Source of the DNA: Dolichospermum sp. FACHB-1091
Lineage (GTDB): Bacteria > Cyanobacteriota > Cyanobacteriia > Cyanobacteriales > Nostocaceae
NCBI RefSeq assembly: GCF_014697585.1
Contig: NZ_JACJSB010000043.1
Span: forward strand, 1-32,192
Direction of reading: 5' to 3'
Length of the DNA: 32,192 bases
Within the stretch, counting starts at the first letter, position 1. Each line of letters opens with the position of its first letter. Positions 26,017-32,192 of this stretch are shown in pieces. The notes below the pieces were generated by a model. That model had not been told where the DNA came from, searched no databases, and saw nothing but the letters and a program-made list of their open reading frames with translations. The translations under genes and the position numbers were made by a program.

Positions 26017-26790
26017 TTAAGATAATAAACTAGCCGAATTGACATCTAAAAATAAACTAGCTTGAGGTTGTTGACGCAAAATAGAAGCTGGACAATTTGT
26101 GATCACATCTCCTGTTAACATGATTTTAACTATGCTTGATTTTCTGCTATCTGGTGCTAAACAAATTATTTTTTTAGCAGCACAAATCATGGGAATAGTT
26201 ACAGTAAATGCGTATTGGGGAACATCTGCTAAATTCGCAAAATATCCTGTATTCACTTGTTGTTGACGGTTAACATCATCTAGTTTGACAAGTTTAACTT
26301 GAGCAGGATCTTGAAAATCTGCGACTGCTGGATCATTAAATGCTAAATGACCATTTTCCCCCAGACCTAAACAGCATAAATCTATGGGTTGATTTTCTAA
26401 AAGTTTACTATAGCGATCGCATTCGGCTACTGGTTGTAATGTATCTCCTTCAATATAATAAAATCTTTGAGGATTGACCTTTTTTTCTACCCGTTCCCGC
26501 AAATAATGACGAAAACTTCCAGGATGATCTGATGTAATTCCCAAATATTCATCTAAATGGAATAAAATGACCCGTGACCAATCTATTCCCCCTAAAGCTA
26601 TTAAAGCATCTAAAAATCGAATTTGGGAATTACCTGTAGCTAATAAAATAGTAACTTGATTTTGTTGATCAAGGAGATTTTGTAAATACTGATGTGTGAT
26701 TTTAGCCACACTTTTAGACATGGCTATTTCAGAACTGTAAATTTCTACCAATAGATGATCAACATAAAAAGATTTTGTAAGTTCTATCAT
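26017..26790 (-). CDS. nagB: Glucosamine-6-phosphate deaminase
   Basis: The enzyme converts glucosamine-6-phosphate to fructose-6-phosphate and ammonia, linking amino-sugar turnover to glycolysis. The 257 residues match the family. Visible motifs are LLATGNSQ (phosphate binding, near 49-56), FHLDEYLG (catalytic Asp80/Glu81) and GLGENGHLAFNDP (catalytic His148). The ATG at 26790 (MIELTKSF) is chosen. A longer frame opens at 26880, but its first 30 codons run through a clear terminator hairpin at 26823-26849, so that extension is not coding. The gene lies downstream of petCA on the same strand, isolated by that terminator, and converges with devA. It may carry its own promoter in 26791-26822. 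Confidence 0.93.
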   Translation of the reverse strand: MIELTKSFYVDHLLVEIYSSEIAMSKSVAKITHQYLQNLLDQQNQVTILLATGNSQIRFLDALIALGGIDWSRVILFHLDEYLGITSDHPGSFRHYLRERVEKKVNPQRFYYIEGDTLQPVAECDRYSKLLENQPIDLCCLGLGENGHLAFNDPAVADFQDPAQVKLVKLDDVNRQQQVNTGYFANLADVPQYAFTVTIPMICAAKKIICLAPDSRKSSIVKIMLTGDVITNCPASILRQQPQASLFLDVNSASLLS

Positions 26791-26822
26791 TGACTTGTTA
26801 CCAATAACCAATATCCCATTAT

Positions 26823-26849
26823 AAAAAAAAGACAGGCTTTTTGCCTGTC
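26823..26849 (-). terminator. Rho-independent terminator of the petC-petA operon
   Basis: On the minus strand a 7-bp stem GACAGGC/GCCTGTC with an AAAAA loop is followed at once by eight Ts (26830-26823). It lies 97 bp downstream of the petA stop and just upstream of nagB. The plus strand lacks a T-run after the stem, so the orientation is clear. Confidence 0.88.
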
Positions 26850-26915
26850 CCATAACAAATAATTCAGAATTAGGAATCATCTCAGTCGAAATAAATAAAA
26901 CTTTACATTCTCATA

Positions 26916-26936
26916 TTCTGACTTCTGACTCCTGAA
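26916..26936. repeat. Three 7-bp tandem units (TTCTGAC type)
   Basis: The units are TTCTGAC, TTCTGAC and TCCTGAA, in phase, just downstream of the petA stop. This is a minimal short tandem heptamer repeat, matching the 7-bp periodicity seen elsewhere in the window. Confidence 0.5.
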
Positions 26937-26945
26937 TTTTTGAAT

Positions 26946-27947
26946 TTAGAAATTCATTTCCGCAGCTTGGACTTTTTCTACTTGTTTCTTCTTGAGAACT
27001 AGCATTACTTGTGCTAACATCACCAAACAAATAAAAGCAACTAACCATGCAACTCTGGAGGAATCTTGTAAGACGATTTCTGCATCTTTTTGTCCAAAAC
27101 CACCAACGTTAGGGTTATTAGTCAAAGCGTCACCAGTGTTAACTGCTTGTCCTTCGGCAACAATTAATTCTGGTCCAACGGGAATTGTATCGGTAACAAC
27201 ATCACCAGCAGCAGTTGTGATACTAATTACATTCTTAACGTTACCGTCCTCATCTTCTGTTTGAGCGATTTTGCTAATTGTACCCGTAGCAGAAGCGTTG
27301 AATAAGTTATTATTGCTCTTTTCACCAGTGGGGTAAACTTGTCCACGGCCACGATTACCGCCTACATGAACAGCGTATTTGCCAAAGTGAATATTTTTGT
27401 CTGTAGCGGGGTTAGGAGAAAGAACAGGGAAAACGATTTCTTGATATTCTTCACCGGGTAATGGTCCGACAATGACAACATTTTCTTTATCGTCAGTGTA
27501 AGGGGTGAAAGTCATATCACCCACTTCCGCCTTCATTTCTTCAGGAATACGATCTTCTGGCGCAATCTTGAAGCCTTGAGGCAACATTAACACAGCCCCA
27601 ACATTTAAGCCAACCTTAGAACCATCCGCGCCTACTTGTTGCACGCTGGTATCATAGGGAATTTTGACAACCGCTTTAAATACGGTATCAGGAAGTACAG
27701 ATTGAGGAACTTCTATCTCCGTATTTTTAGCTGCTAAGTGACAGTTAGCACAAACAATCCGCCCTGTTGGTTCGCGGGGAGTTTCAGGAGCGGTTTCCTG
27801 GGCCCAGAAGGGATAAGCAGCAGCAGTTTGTGGTCGGGTTATATCGCTAGTGAAGAAAAAAGTCACAGTAGCGATCGCTATTAGCAATGTATTAACCATC
27901 ACTTTAGCGGTGCGAGTTAATCTCGCTGGTGTAAGGGCATTTCTCAT
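26946..27947 (-). CDS. petA: Cytochrome f of the cytochrome b6f complex
   Basis: Cytochrome f takes electrons from the Rieske protein and passes them to plastocyanin or cytochrome c6 in the thylakoid lumen. The 333-residue precursor has a signal peptide of about 44 residues ending TAAA. Mature Tyr45 (YPFWAQ) supplies its amino group as a heme ligand. The c-type heme site is CANCH (66-70). The protein ends with a C-terminal membrane anchor (about [20 protein letters not shown]) and a short stromal tail [15 protein letters not shown]. Length and domains are standard. It follows petC by 122 bp in the usual petC-petA order, and a strong terminator lies downstream. Confidence 0.98.
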   Translation of the reverse strand: MRNALTPARLTRTAKVMVNTLLIAIATVTFFFTSDITRPQTAAAYPFWAQETAPETPREPTGRIVCANCHLAAKNTEIEVPQSVLPDTVFKAVVKIPYDTSVQQVGADGSKVGLNVGAVLMLPQGFKIAPEDRIPEEMKAEVGDMTFTPYTDDKENVVIVGPLPGEEYQEIVFPVLSPNPATDKNIHFGKYAVHVGGNRGRGQVYPTGEKSNNNLFNASATGTISKIAQTEDEDGNVKNVISITTAAGDVVTDTIPVGPELIVAEGQAVNTGDALTNNPNVGGFGQKDAEIVLQDSSRVAWLVAFICLVMLAQVMLVLKKKQVEKVQAAEMNF

Positions 27948-27962
27948 CTCTATAAAGTCATT

Positions 27963-28011
27963 TGTCAGTGGTTAGCGGTCATTGGTCGGTGGTGATTGGT
28001 CATTGGTCAAG
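27963..28011. repeat. Heptamer repeat array (GGTCATT type) between petC and petA
   Basis: Seven in-phase 7-bp units occupy the 122-bp petC-petA spacer: TGTCAGT, GGTTAGC, GGTCATT, GGTCGGT, GGTGATT, GGTCATT and GGTCAAG. The units are degenerate, but the 7-bp register is unbroken. It would be transcribed inside the operon. Confidence 0.7.
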
Positions 28012-28069
28012 AGTTGATGAAAATCCCTTTTCTTCTTGACTGGAGACTAATAACTTTTGCGCTATGTAT

Positions 28070-28609
28070 TTAAGCCCACCAAGCGGCATCCCCAGTACGG
28101 AAGTCAGTTTCCGTCCAAGGAGTTAACAGAACTTTGTCTTCTTCAACTGCTGCATGAGCTAGGGCTAAAGATTTTGGTGCAGGACCACGAATCACCTTAC
28201 CAGTAGCGTCATACTGTGAACCATGACAAGGACATTTAAACTTGTTTTCAGCCACATTCCAGGGGACAACACAACCCAAGTGGGTACAAATAGCATTAAT
28301 TCCGTAGTCAGCGATCGCTTCTTTACTTTGAACTACAATGTAGGTAGGATCTCCCTTGAGTCCCTGTACCAAAGCGCGGTCTCCCACATTATGACTATTC
28401 AAAAATTGACTGACTGAAACATCGTTACCCAATTCGTTCTTAGCCACTGTACCGCCGCCAGCGCCACCACTAGCAGGGGGGATGAAGTAGTTAACAACAG
28501 GATATAATGCACCTAAGGCTACTCCGGTAACAGTCCCGAAAGTGAGCAGGTTCATAAATTGACGACGACCCATATCGGGTACATCATTGATTTCAGAAAA
28601 TTGAGCCAT
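28070..28609 (-). CDS. petC: Rieske iron-sulfur protein of the cytochrome b6f complex
   Basis: This subunit takes electrons from plastoquinol and passes them to cytochrome f. The 179-residue protein has a twin-arginine-type start ([10 protein letters not shown], Arg15-Arg16), an uncleaved membrane helix (about 18-42) and a Gly-rich hinge (SGGAGGG, 47-53). The 2Fe-2S cluster motifs are CTHLGC (Cys108, His110, Cys113) and CPCHG (Cys126, Cys128, His129). All four ligands and the disulfide cysteines are present. It is the first gene of petC-petA. No Shine-Dalgarno is obvious, which is common for cyanobacterial genes. DUF3067 starts divergently 460 bp away across repeat DNA. Confidence 0.98.
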   Translation of the reverse strand: MAQFSEINDVPDMGRRQFMNLLTFGTVTGVALGALYPVVNYFIPPASGGAGGGTVAKNELGNDVSVSQFLNSHNVGDRALVQGLKGDPTYIVVQSKEAIADYGINAICTHLGCVVPWNVAENKFKCPCHGSQYDATGKVIRGPAPKSLALAHAAVEEDKVLLTPWTETDFRTGDAAWWA

Positions 28610-28833
28610 AATCTACGCGCTGTTTGTGTAATTTATTAACCATTTTGACAAGAGTACCAGCACTGGAGTAATTCTTGTCTGCATCGAACTAATAACGCCC
28701 GCAGCGATGCTGTACCTCTTTGTGCAAGACTCAAGTGAGCATCTTTTCTGTTAGCATTACATTTCTTTATATCCTTATCATACTGGACTCACGGAACTTA
28801 ACATCATAACTAAATGTAAAATCTAAATAAGAT

Positions 28834-28917
28834 CAGGGAACAGGGAACAGGGAACAGGGAACAGGGAACAGGGAACAGGGAACAGGGAACAGGGAACAGG
28901 GAACAGGGAACAGGGAA
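28834..28917. repeat. Twelve perfect copies of the heptamer CAGGGAA
   Basis: Twelve identical contiguous 7-bp units are followed by a degenerate tail (CAGGAAA, GAGGAAA). This is a short tandemly repeated repetitive (STRR) array of the type known from Nostoc/Anabaena. The reverse complement of the same unit family appears at 31944-32013. Confidence 0.95.
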
Positions 28918-28973
28918 CAGGAAAGAGGAAAGAGGAGGAGAGGGGAAGATGATTTTTTCTCATACTCCCCAAT

Positions 28974-29064
28974 CCAAAATCTAAAATCCAAAATCCAAAA
29001 TCCAAAATCTAAAATCCAAAATCCAAAATCTAAAATCCAAAATCCAAAATCCAAAATCCAAAAT
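28974..29064. repeat. Thirteen copies of the heptamer CYAAAAT up to the DUF3067 start codon
   Basis: There are ten CCAAAAT and three CTAAAAT units (units 2, 6 and 9) in perfect 7-bp register, ending four bases before an ATG. The array therefore makes up the immediate 5' leader of the next gene. Confidence 0.95.
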
Positions 29065-29068
29065 TACT

Positions 29069-29377
29069 ATGACTGGAAAAGAATTACGCCAACTGTTGAT
29101 TAATAAATGGGGACAGCCCTACGATGTCCAATTTCGCCGCACTCAAGGTAAAATCTTCTTACAAATCATGTGGAAGTACCAAGGCCAAGCTTCTTTCCCC
29201 TTGAGCGAAAGTGATTACCAAGATCATCTTGACAGCATTGCTAATTATCTCCATGCTTTAGGAGGAACACAACAAGTAGAAACTTTTATTACCGATACTA
29301 AAGAGCGTCCCCGTCTCGGTAAAGCAGTTAGCATTCCTCTTGATTTGGGTGAACGTGCCTCTGAATGGATTGTCTAA
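29069..29377 (+). CDS. DUF3067 family protein
   Basis: The 102-residue soluble protein has the pattern of DUF3067, which I associate with cyanobacteria and plastids (MTGKELRQLLINKWGQPYDV, then FLQIMWKYQGQASFPLSESD). No catalytic motif, membrane segment or signal peptide is visible. Function is unknown to me; its position beside petC may hint at a photosynthetic role, but that is only context. The ATG at 29069 follows a heptamer array with only TACT between, so there is no Shine-Dalgarno. It is on the strand opposite to petC and 256 bp upstream of ftn2. Confidence 0.85.
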   Translation: MTGKELRQLLINKWGQPYDVQFRRTQGKIFLQIMWKYQGQASFPLSESDYQDHLDSIANYLHALGGTQQVETFITDTKERPRLGKAVSIPLDLGERASEWIV

Positions 29378-29633
29378 AAATTAGGGTATAGTGGGTTAGG
29401 CCAATACAATAAAATATCACTATGAGTCAAAAATTTCCGATTTAAGATATAAATAAAATTATCGGGCAGAAAATAACATATCTGTTACTATCTACACTTA
29501 TAGTGCTAGAACAACACGGTATTGATTAATAAGGCTATGATTATGAGACGGTTTTGGCATCCTAGTATGATCTAGGTGAATTATGTTAATTTTTACGAGA
29601 TGCTACGAGAACACAGTGCAGGGGACGTAAGCT
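29378..29633. other. Spacer before ftn2/zipN
   Basis: This 256-bp AT-rich spacer contains a small dyad CCTAG/CTAGG (29561-29576) and a GGGGA motif 9-13 bases before the GTG start of ftn2. It probably carries the ftn2 promoter, but no clear -10/-35 pair was assigned. Confidence 0.4.
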
Positions 29634-31916
29634 GTGCGAATTCCGCTCGATTACTACAGAATTTTGGGATTACCGTTAGGGGCAAGCGAGGAACAATTGC
29701 GTCAGGCATATAGCGATCGCATTGTCCAACTACCGCGACGGGAGTATTCAACTACGGCTATATCTTCTCGCAAAGATCTAATTTCAGAAGCTTATATGGT
29801 TTTATTAGATGCTAAAAAGCGCAAGTCTTACGATGAGCTTTATCTATCTCATATCTATACTGATAACACAACTGCTGATCAAGTGCCATTGAAACCTCTG
29901 GTAGAGAGTAATTCTAAACATCTTGGTGTTCCAAGTCTCAGTATCGAAGTCAGCCCAGATCGATTTGTTGGTTCTTTGTTGATTCTCCAGGAACTAGGAG
30001 AATATGAGTTGGTATTAAAACTTGGTCGTCCTCATTTAGTCAATAAACATGGTAAAATTGGTGTTAAAACAGGTAATCGCCGTACCCTGACCGAAGTAGC
30101 GGAAAACCCAGATTTACCAGATATTATCCTCACTGTGTCTTTAGCTTGTTTAGAGCTAGGACGGGAAGAATGGCAACAAGGTAATTATGAAAATGCGGCA
30201 GTATCTTTAGAAACAGGTGAAGAATTATTAACACGGGAAGGATTGTTTCCCACAGTCCGCGCCGAAATGACGGCTGATCTTTACAAACTTCGTCCTTATA
30301 GAATTTTGGAACTATTAGCACTGCCAAAGGAACAGATCGCTAAACGCCGACAGGGCTTAGAATTATTACAAACTATTTTAGAAGAGCGTGGTGGGATTGA
30401 CGGCAGCGGCAATGATCAATCAGGGTTAAATATAGATGACTTTTTGCGGTTTATCCAACAAATTCGGCATTTTTTAACAGTATCGGAACAGCATAAACTC
30501 TTTGAATTAGAAAGTAAACGTCCTTCAGCCGTGGCTACATATTTAGCAGTATACTCCTTAATTGCCAGAGGTTTTACCCAACGACAACCAGCTTTAATTC
30601 GCCAAGCCAAGCAGATGTTGATGCAATTAGCAAAACGACAAGATGTGCATTTAGAACAATCTCTTTGTGCTTTGCTAATGGGACAAACGGAAGAAGCTAC
30701 CCGTGTTTTAGAACTAAGTCAAGAATATGAAGCTTTAGCGTTTATTCGAGAAAAATCCCAAGACTCACCCGACCTGTTGCCAGGACTGTGTTTATACACT
30801 GAACAATGGTTACAACAAGAAGTATTTCCCCATTTTCGTGATTTATCACAACACAAAGCCGCTTTAAAAGATTATTTTGCAGATAGACAAGTACAGGCTT
30901 ATTTAGAATCCTTGCCTACAGATGCCCAAACAACAAATGAATGGGTAGTGATCAATCCTCAATCCTTTCCCCAGCCAGATATTAATCATTTCCGGCACCA
31001 CCCTCCTCAAACCAGAGAAATACACCAATTATCTAACCCTGAGTTACCAGAAACACACCATCGCCACCACCCTAGATCTAATCAGATTTCTATGCCGAGA
31101 TGGAATCATACCGCAACAAATGGAAGAGCGGGAAACCAAGAATCACAAATACCCGTAACACCAACAACGGAAACGCCCAGCAGAAAACAACATCAAGGTA
31201 GTAGTGCTTCTAAAGCAGCTACAAACCACCAGCACCCAAAGCGCAGACGACGCAAACCCAGCATAAATAATATTGCACAGCGTTTTTTGCAGTCTCCAAC
31301 TAATTTTCTTAGCAGCCTAGACCCCAGAACGCGCTTAGTTTGGATAGTTTTCTTCTCATTGGGAGGAGTATTAGTTTTTTCGTTGTTAGTATCAACAACT
31401 CTAGGATTGGTAAAAAATATCTTCTTTCCCAGTAGGTCATTACAGGGGGAACAGTTAGCAATAGAACTGAGTCAACCACCGATAACCATTCCTGACCCCA
31501 ACGGCCAATCTGAACCAAGGGACGAAGAACTGACAAATAAAACCGCAAAGGAAGTAATTGAAACTTGGTTATCTGCCAAAGCCGCAGCTTTAGGGGAAAA
31601 TCATGACATTGATGGTTTAAACAAAATTTTAACAGGTCAGGTTTTATCGCAATGGCGTTTATTAGCCCAGCAAGAACAAGAAGATAGACGTTATCGGCAA
31701 TATAAACATGATGTAAAAGTGGAATCTGTGTCTAAAAAAGGCACTGATGAAAATTATGTATCTGTAGACGCTACGGTACAAGAAGTTACTTATTTCTATG
31801 AAAATAGCCGACAAAAAAAGTCTTCTCATGAAAACTTGCGTGTTCGCTATGAGTTGGTTCACAAAGAAGGTAAATGGCTAATTCAGCGAATGTCAGTAAT
31901 TCAGACGTTTTTGTAA
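29634..31916 (+). CDS. ftn2: Cell division protein Ftn2/ZipN (ARC6 orthologue)
   Basis: This membrane protein tethers FtsZ and recruits other division proteins in cyanobacteria; its plant orthologue ARC6 works in chloroplast division. The 760 residues match the family. A J-like domain opens the protein (residues 4-75: DYYRILGLPLGASEEQLRQA, then KKRKSYDELY) and lacks a clear HPD motif, reading QLPRREYS there. A long helical cytosolic region follows (about 90-430), then a His/Pro/Gln-rich linker (about 430-560). A single membrane helix (about 567-590) leads to the C-terminal ARC6-type domain (about 640-760: EVIETWLSAKAAALGENHDI, then HKEGKWLIQRMSVIQ). The start codon is GTG, with GGGGA upstream. 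Confidence 0.96.
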   Translation: MRIPLDYYRILGLPLGASEEQLRQAYSDRIVQLPRREYSTTAISSRKDLISEAYMVLLDAKKRKSYDELYLSHIYTDNTTADQVPLKPLVESNSKHLGVPSLSIEVSPDRFVGSLLILQELGEYELVLKLGRPHLVNKHGKIGVKTGNRRTLTEVAENPDLPDIILTVSLACLELGREEWQQGNYENAAVSLETGEELLTREGLFPTVRAEMTADLYKLRPYRILELLALPKEQIAKRRQGLELLQTILEERGGIDGSGNDQSGLNIDDFLRFIQQIRHFLTVSEQHKLFELESKRPSAVATYLAVYSLIARGFTQRQPALIRQAKQMLMQLAKRQDVHLEQSLCALLMGQTEEATRVLELSQEYEALAFIREKSQDSPDLLPGLCLYTEQWLQQEVFPHFRDLSQHKAALKDYFADRQVQAYLESLPTDAQTTNEWVVINPQSFPQPDINHFRHHPPQTREIHQLSNPELPETHHRHHPRSNQISMPRWNHTATNGRAGNQESQIPVTPTTETPSRKQHQGSSASKAATNHQHPKRRRRKPSINNIAQRFLQSPTNFLSSLDPRTRLVWIVFFSLGGVLVFSLLVSTTLGLVKNIFFPSRSLQGEQLAIELSQPPITIPDPNGQSEPRDEELTNKTAKEVIETWLSAKAAALGENHDIDGLNKILTGQVLSQWRLLAQQEQEDRRYRQYKHDVKVESVSKKGTDENYVSVDATVQEVTYFYENSRQKKSSHENLRVRYELVHKEGKWLIQRMSVIQTFL

Positions 31917-31922
31917 TTAGTT

Positions 31923-32013
31923 AGTGGTCAGTGGTTAGTTGTCAACTGTCCCCTGTTCCCTGTTCCCTGTCCTCTGTCCCCTGTTCCCTGTCCTCTGTCA
32001 CCTGTTCCCTGTC
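31923..32013. repeat. Degenerate heptamer array (AGTGGTC to CCCTGTY)
   Basis: Thirteen contiguous 7-bp units begin six bases after the ftn2 stop. They start as AGTGGTC, AGTGGTT, AGTTGTC and AACTGTC, then grade into CCCTGTT, CCCTGTC and CTCTGTC. CCCTGTT is the reverse complement (rotated) of CAGGGAA at 28834-28917, so the two arrays are inverted relative to each other. Confidence 0.88.
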
Positions 32014-32192
32014 AACTCTTATAAATATTCTCCTTTGCCTAAAATGTTATGAAATCTTGATAATAATTCCCTTGTCAAGGGCAATATATTAAGGTTTCAT
32101 GACAAACTGATCCCCGCAACCCTGATAATTACGTAAAATAGAGTAAAACCTATCTTTAGACCCCTTGATCCCTGGATAGTTTTACTGGTTAA
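32014..32192. other. Right-end intergenic sequence with a long imperfect hairpin
   Basis: No gene is visible. At 32049-32100 a 52-base inverted structure has outer 10-bp arms (ATGAAATCTT / AAGGTTTCAT, one G-U pair as RNA) around a near-perfect inner dyad CCCTTG-T-CAAGGG (32069-32081). It could be the ftn2 terminator region, a regulatory element of the next gene or a small dispersed element. Confidence 0.45.

Larger units (their letters stand above)
28610..29068. other. petC / DUF3067 divergent spacer, mostly repeat DNA
   Basis: About 220 bp next to petC (28610-28833) look like unique sequence and probably carry the petC promoter. The rest is two unrelated heptamer arrays described separately, joined by a purine-rich bridge (28918-28950). 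Reading frames through the arrays encode only low-complexity repeats (FPVPCSL, DFGFWIL) and are not genes. Confidence 0.6.

Noticed and set aside
28823-29054. Short minus-strand frames through 28823-29054
   Set aside because: They translate only the 7-bp repeat arrays into low-complexity peptides and have no independent support.
28834-29064. CRISPR array
   Set aside because: The repeats are contiguous 7-bp units with no spacers, and no cas genes are present.

Overview
The window comes from a filamentous, probably heterocyst-forming cyanobacterium (Nostocales). The evidence is petC-petA encoding the Rieske protein and cytochrome f, the pipX-pipY-sepF-proC gene order, the cyanobacterial division gene ftn2/zipN, a DevBCA-type exporter, a heterocyst-glycolipid/PUFA-synthase-like polyketide synthase, and several tandem arrays of 7-bp repeats of the kind common in Nostoc/Anabaena genomes. 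The DNA is AT-rich throughout and no RNA genes, CRISPR arrays or insertion sequences were recognised.

Layout. (1) 1-2136 (+) is the 3' part of a leucine-rich-repeat Roc-COR (Roco) GTPase gene that began before the window. It faces two small genes (2209-3353, -) for glycine-zipper-like membrane proteins of unknown function. (2) 3533-6478 (-) holds pipX, pipY, sepF and proC: nitrogen/PLP homeostasis, cell division and proline synthesis. pipX and pipY overlap by 4 bp. A 473-bp gap with several dyads precedes sepF. (3) 6806-21402 (-) is a six-gene lipid/polyketide cluster. In transcription order it has a PfaA/HglE-like synthase (KS-AT-ACP-KR-DH), a PfaB-like pseudo-KS/AT protein, a PfaD-like FMN enoyl reductase, a stand-alone HHxxxDG acyltransferase, a free carrier protein, and a TubC-docking protein whose body I do not recognise. 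(4) 22176-25975 (+), divergent from the cluster across a 773-bp gap, holds a small putative DNA-binding protein and devB-devC-devA. (5) 26017-28609 (-) is nagB, then a factor-independent terminator, then petA and petC. (6) 29069-31916 (+) holds a DUF3067 gene and ftn2/zipN, bracketed by heptamer repeat arrays.

How the parts may work together. Regions 3 and 4 look like one make-and-export system for a long-chain, partly reduced acyl or polyketide lipid. The synthase, trans AT and enoyl reductase would build the chain on a carrier protein, the HHxxxDG enzyme could release it as an ester or amide, and the DevBCA pump would carry it across the cell envelope, as DevBCA does for heterocyst glycolipids. 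No PfaC-like subunit, thioesterase, reductive release domain or phosphopantetheinyl transferase is present in the window. The product and the role of the TubC-docking protein are open. This coupling is inference from gene order and families.
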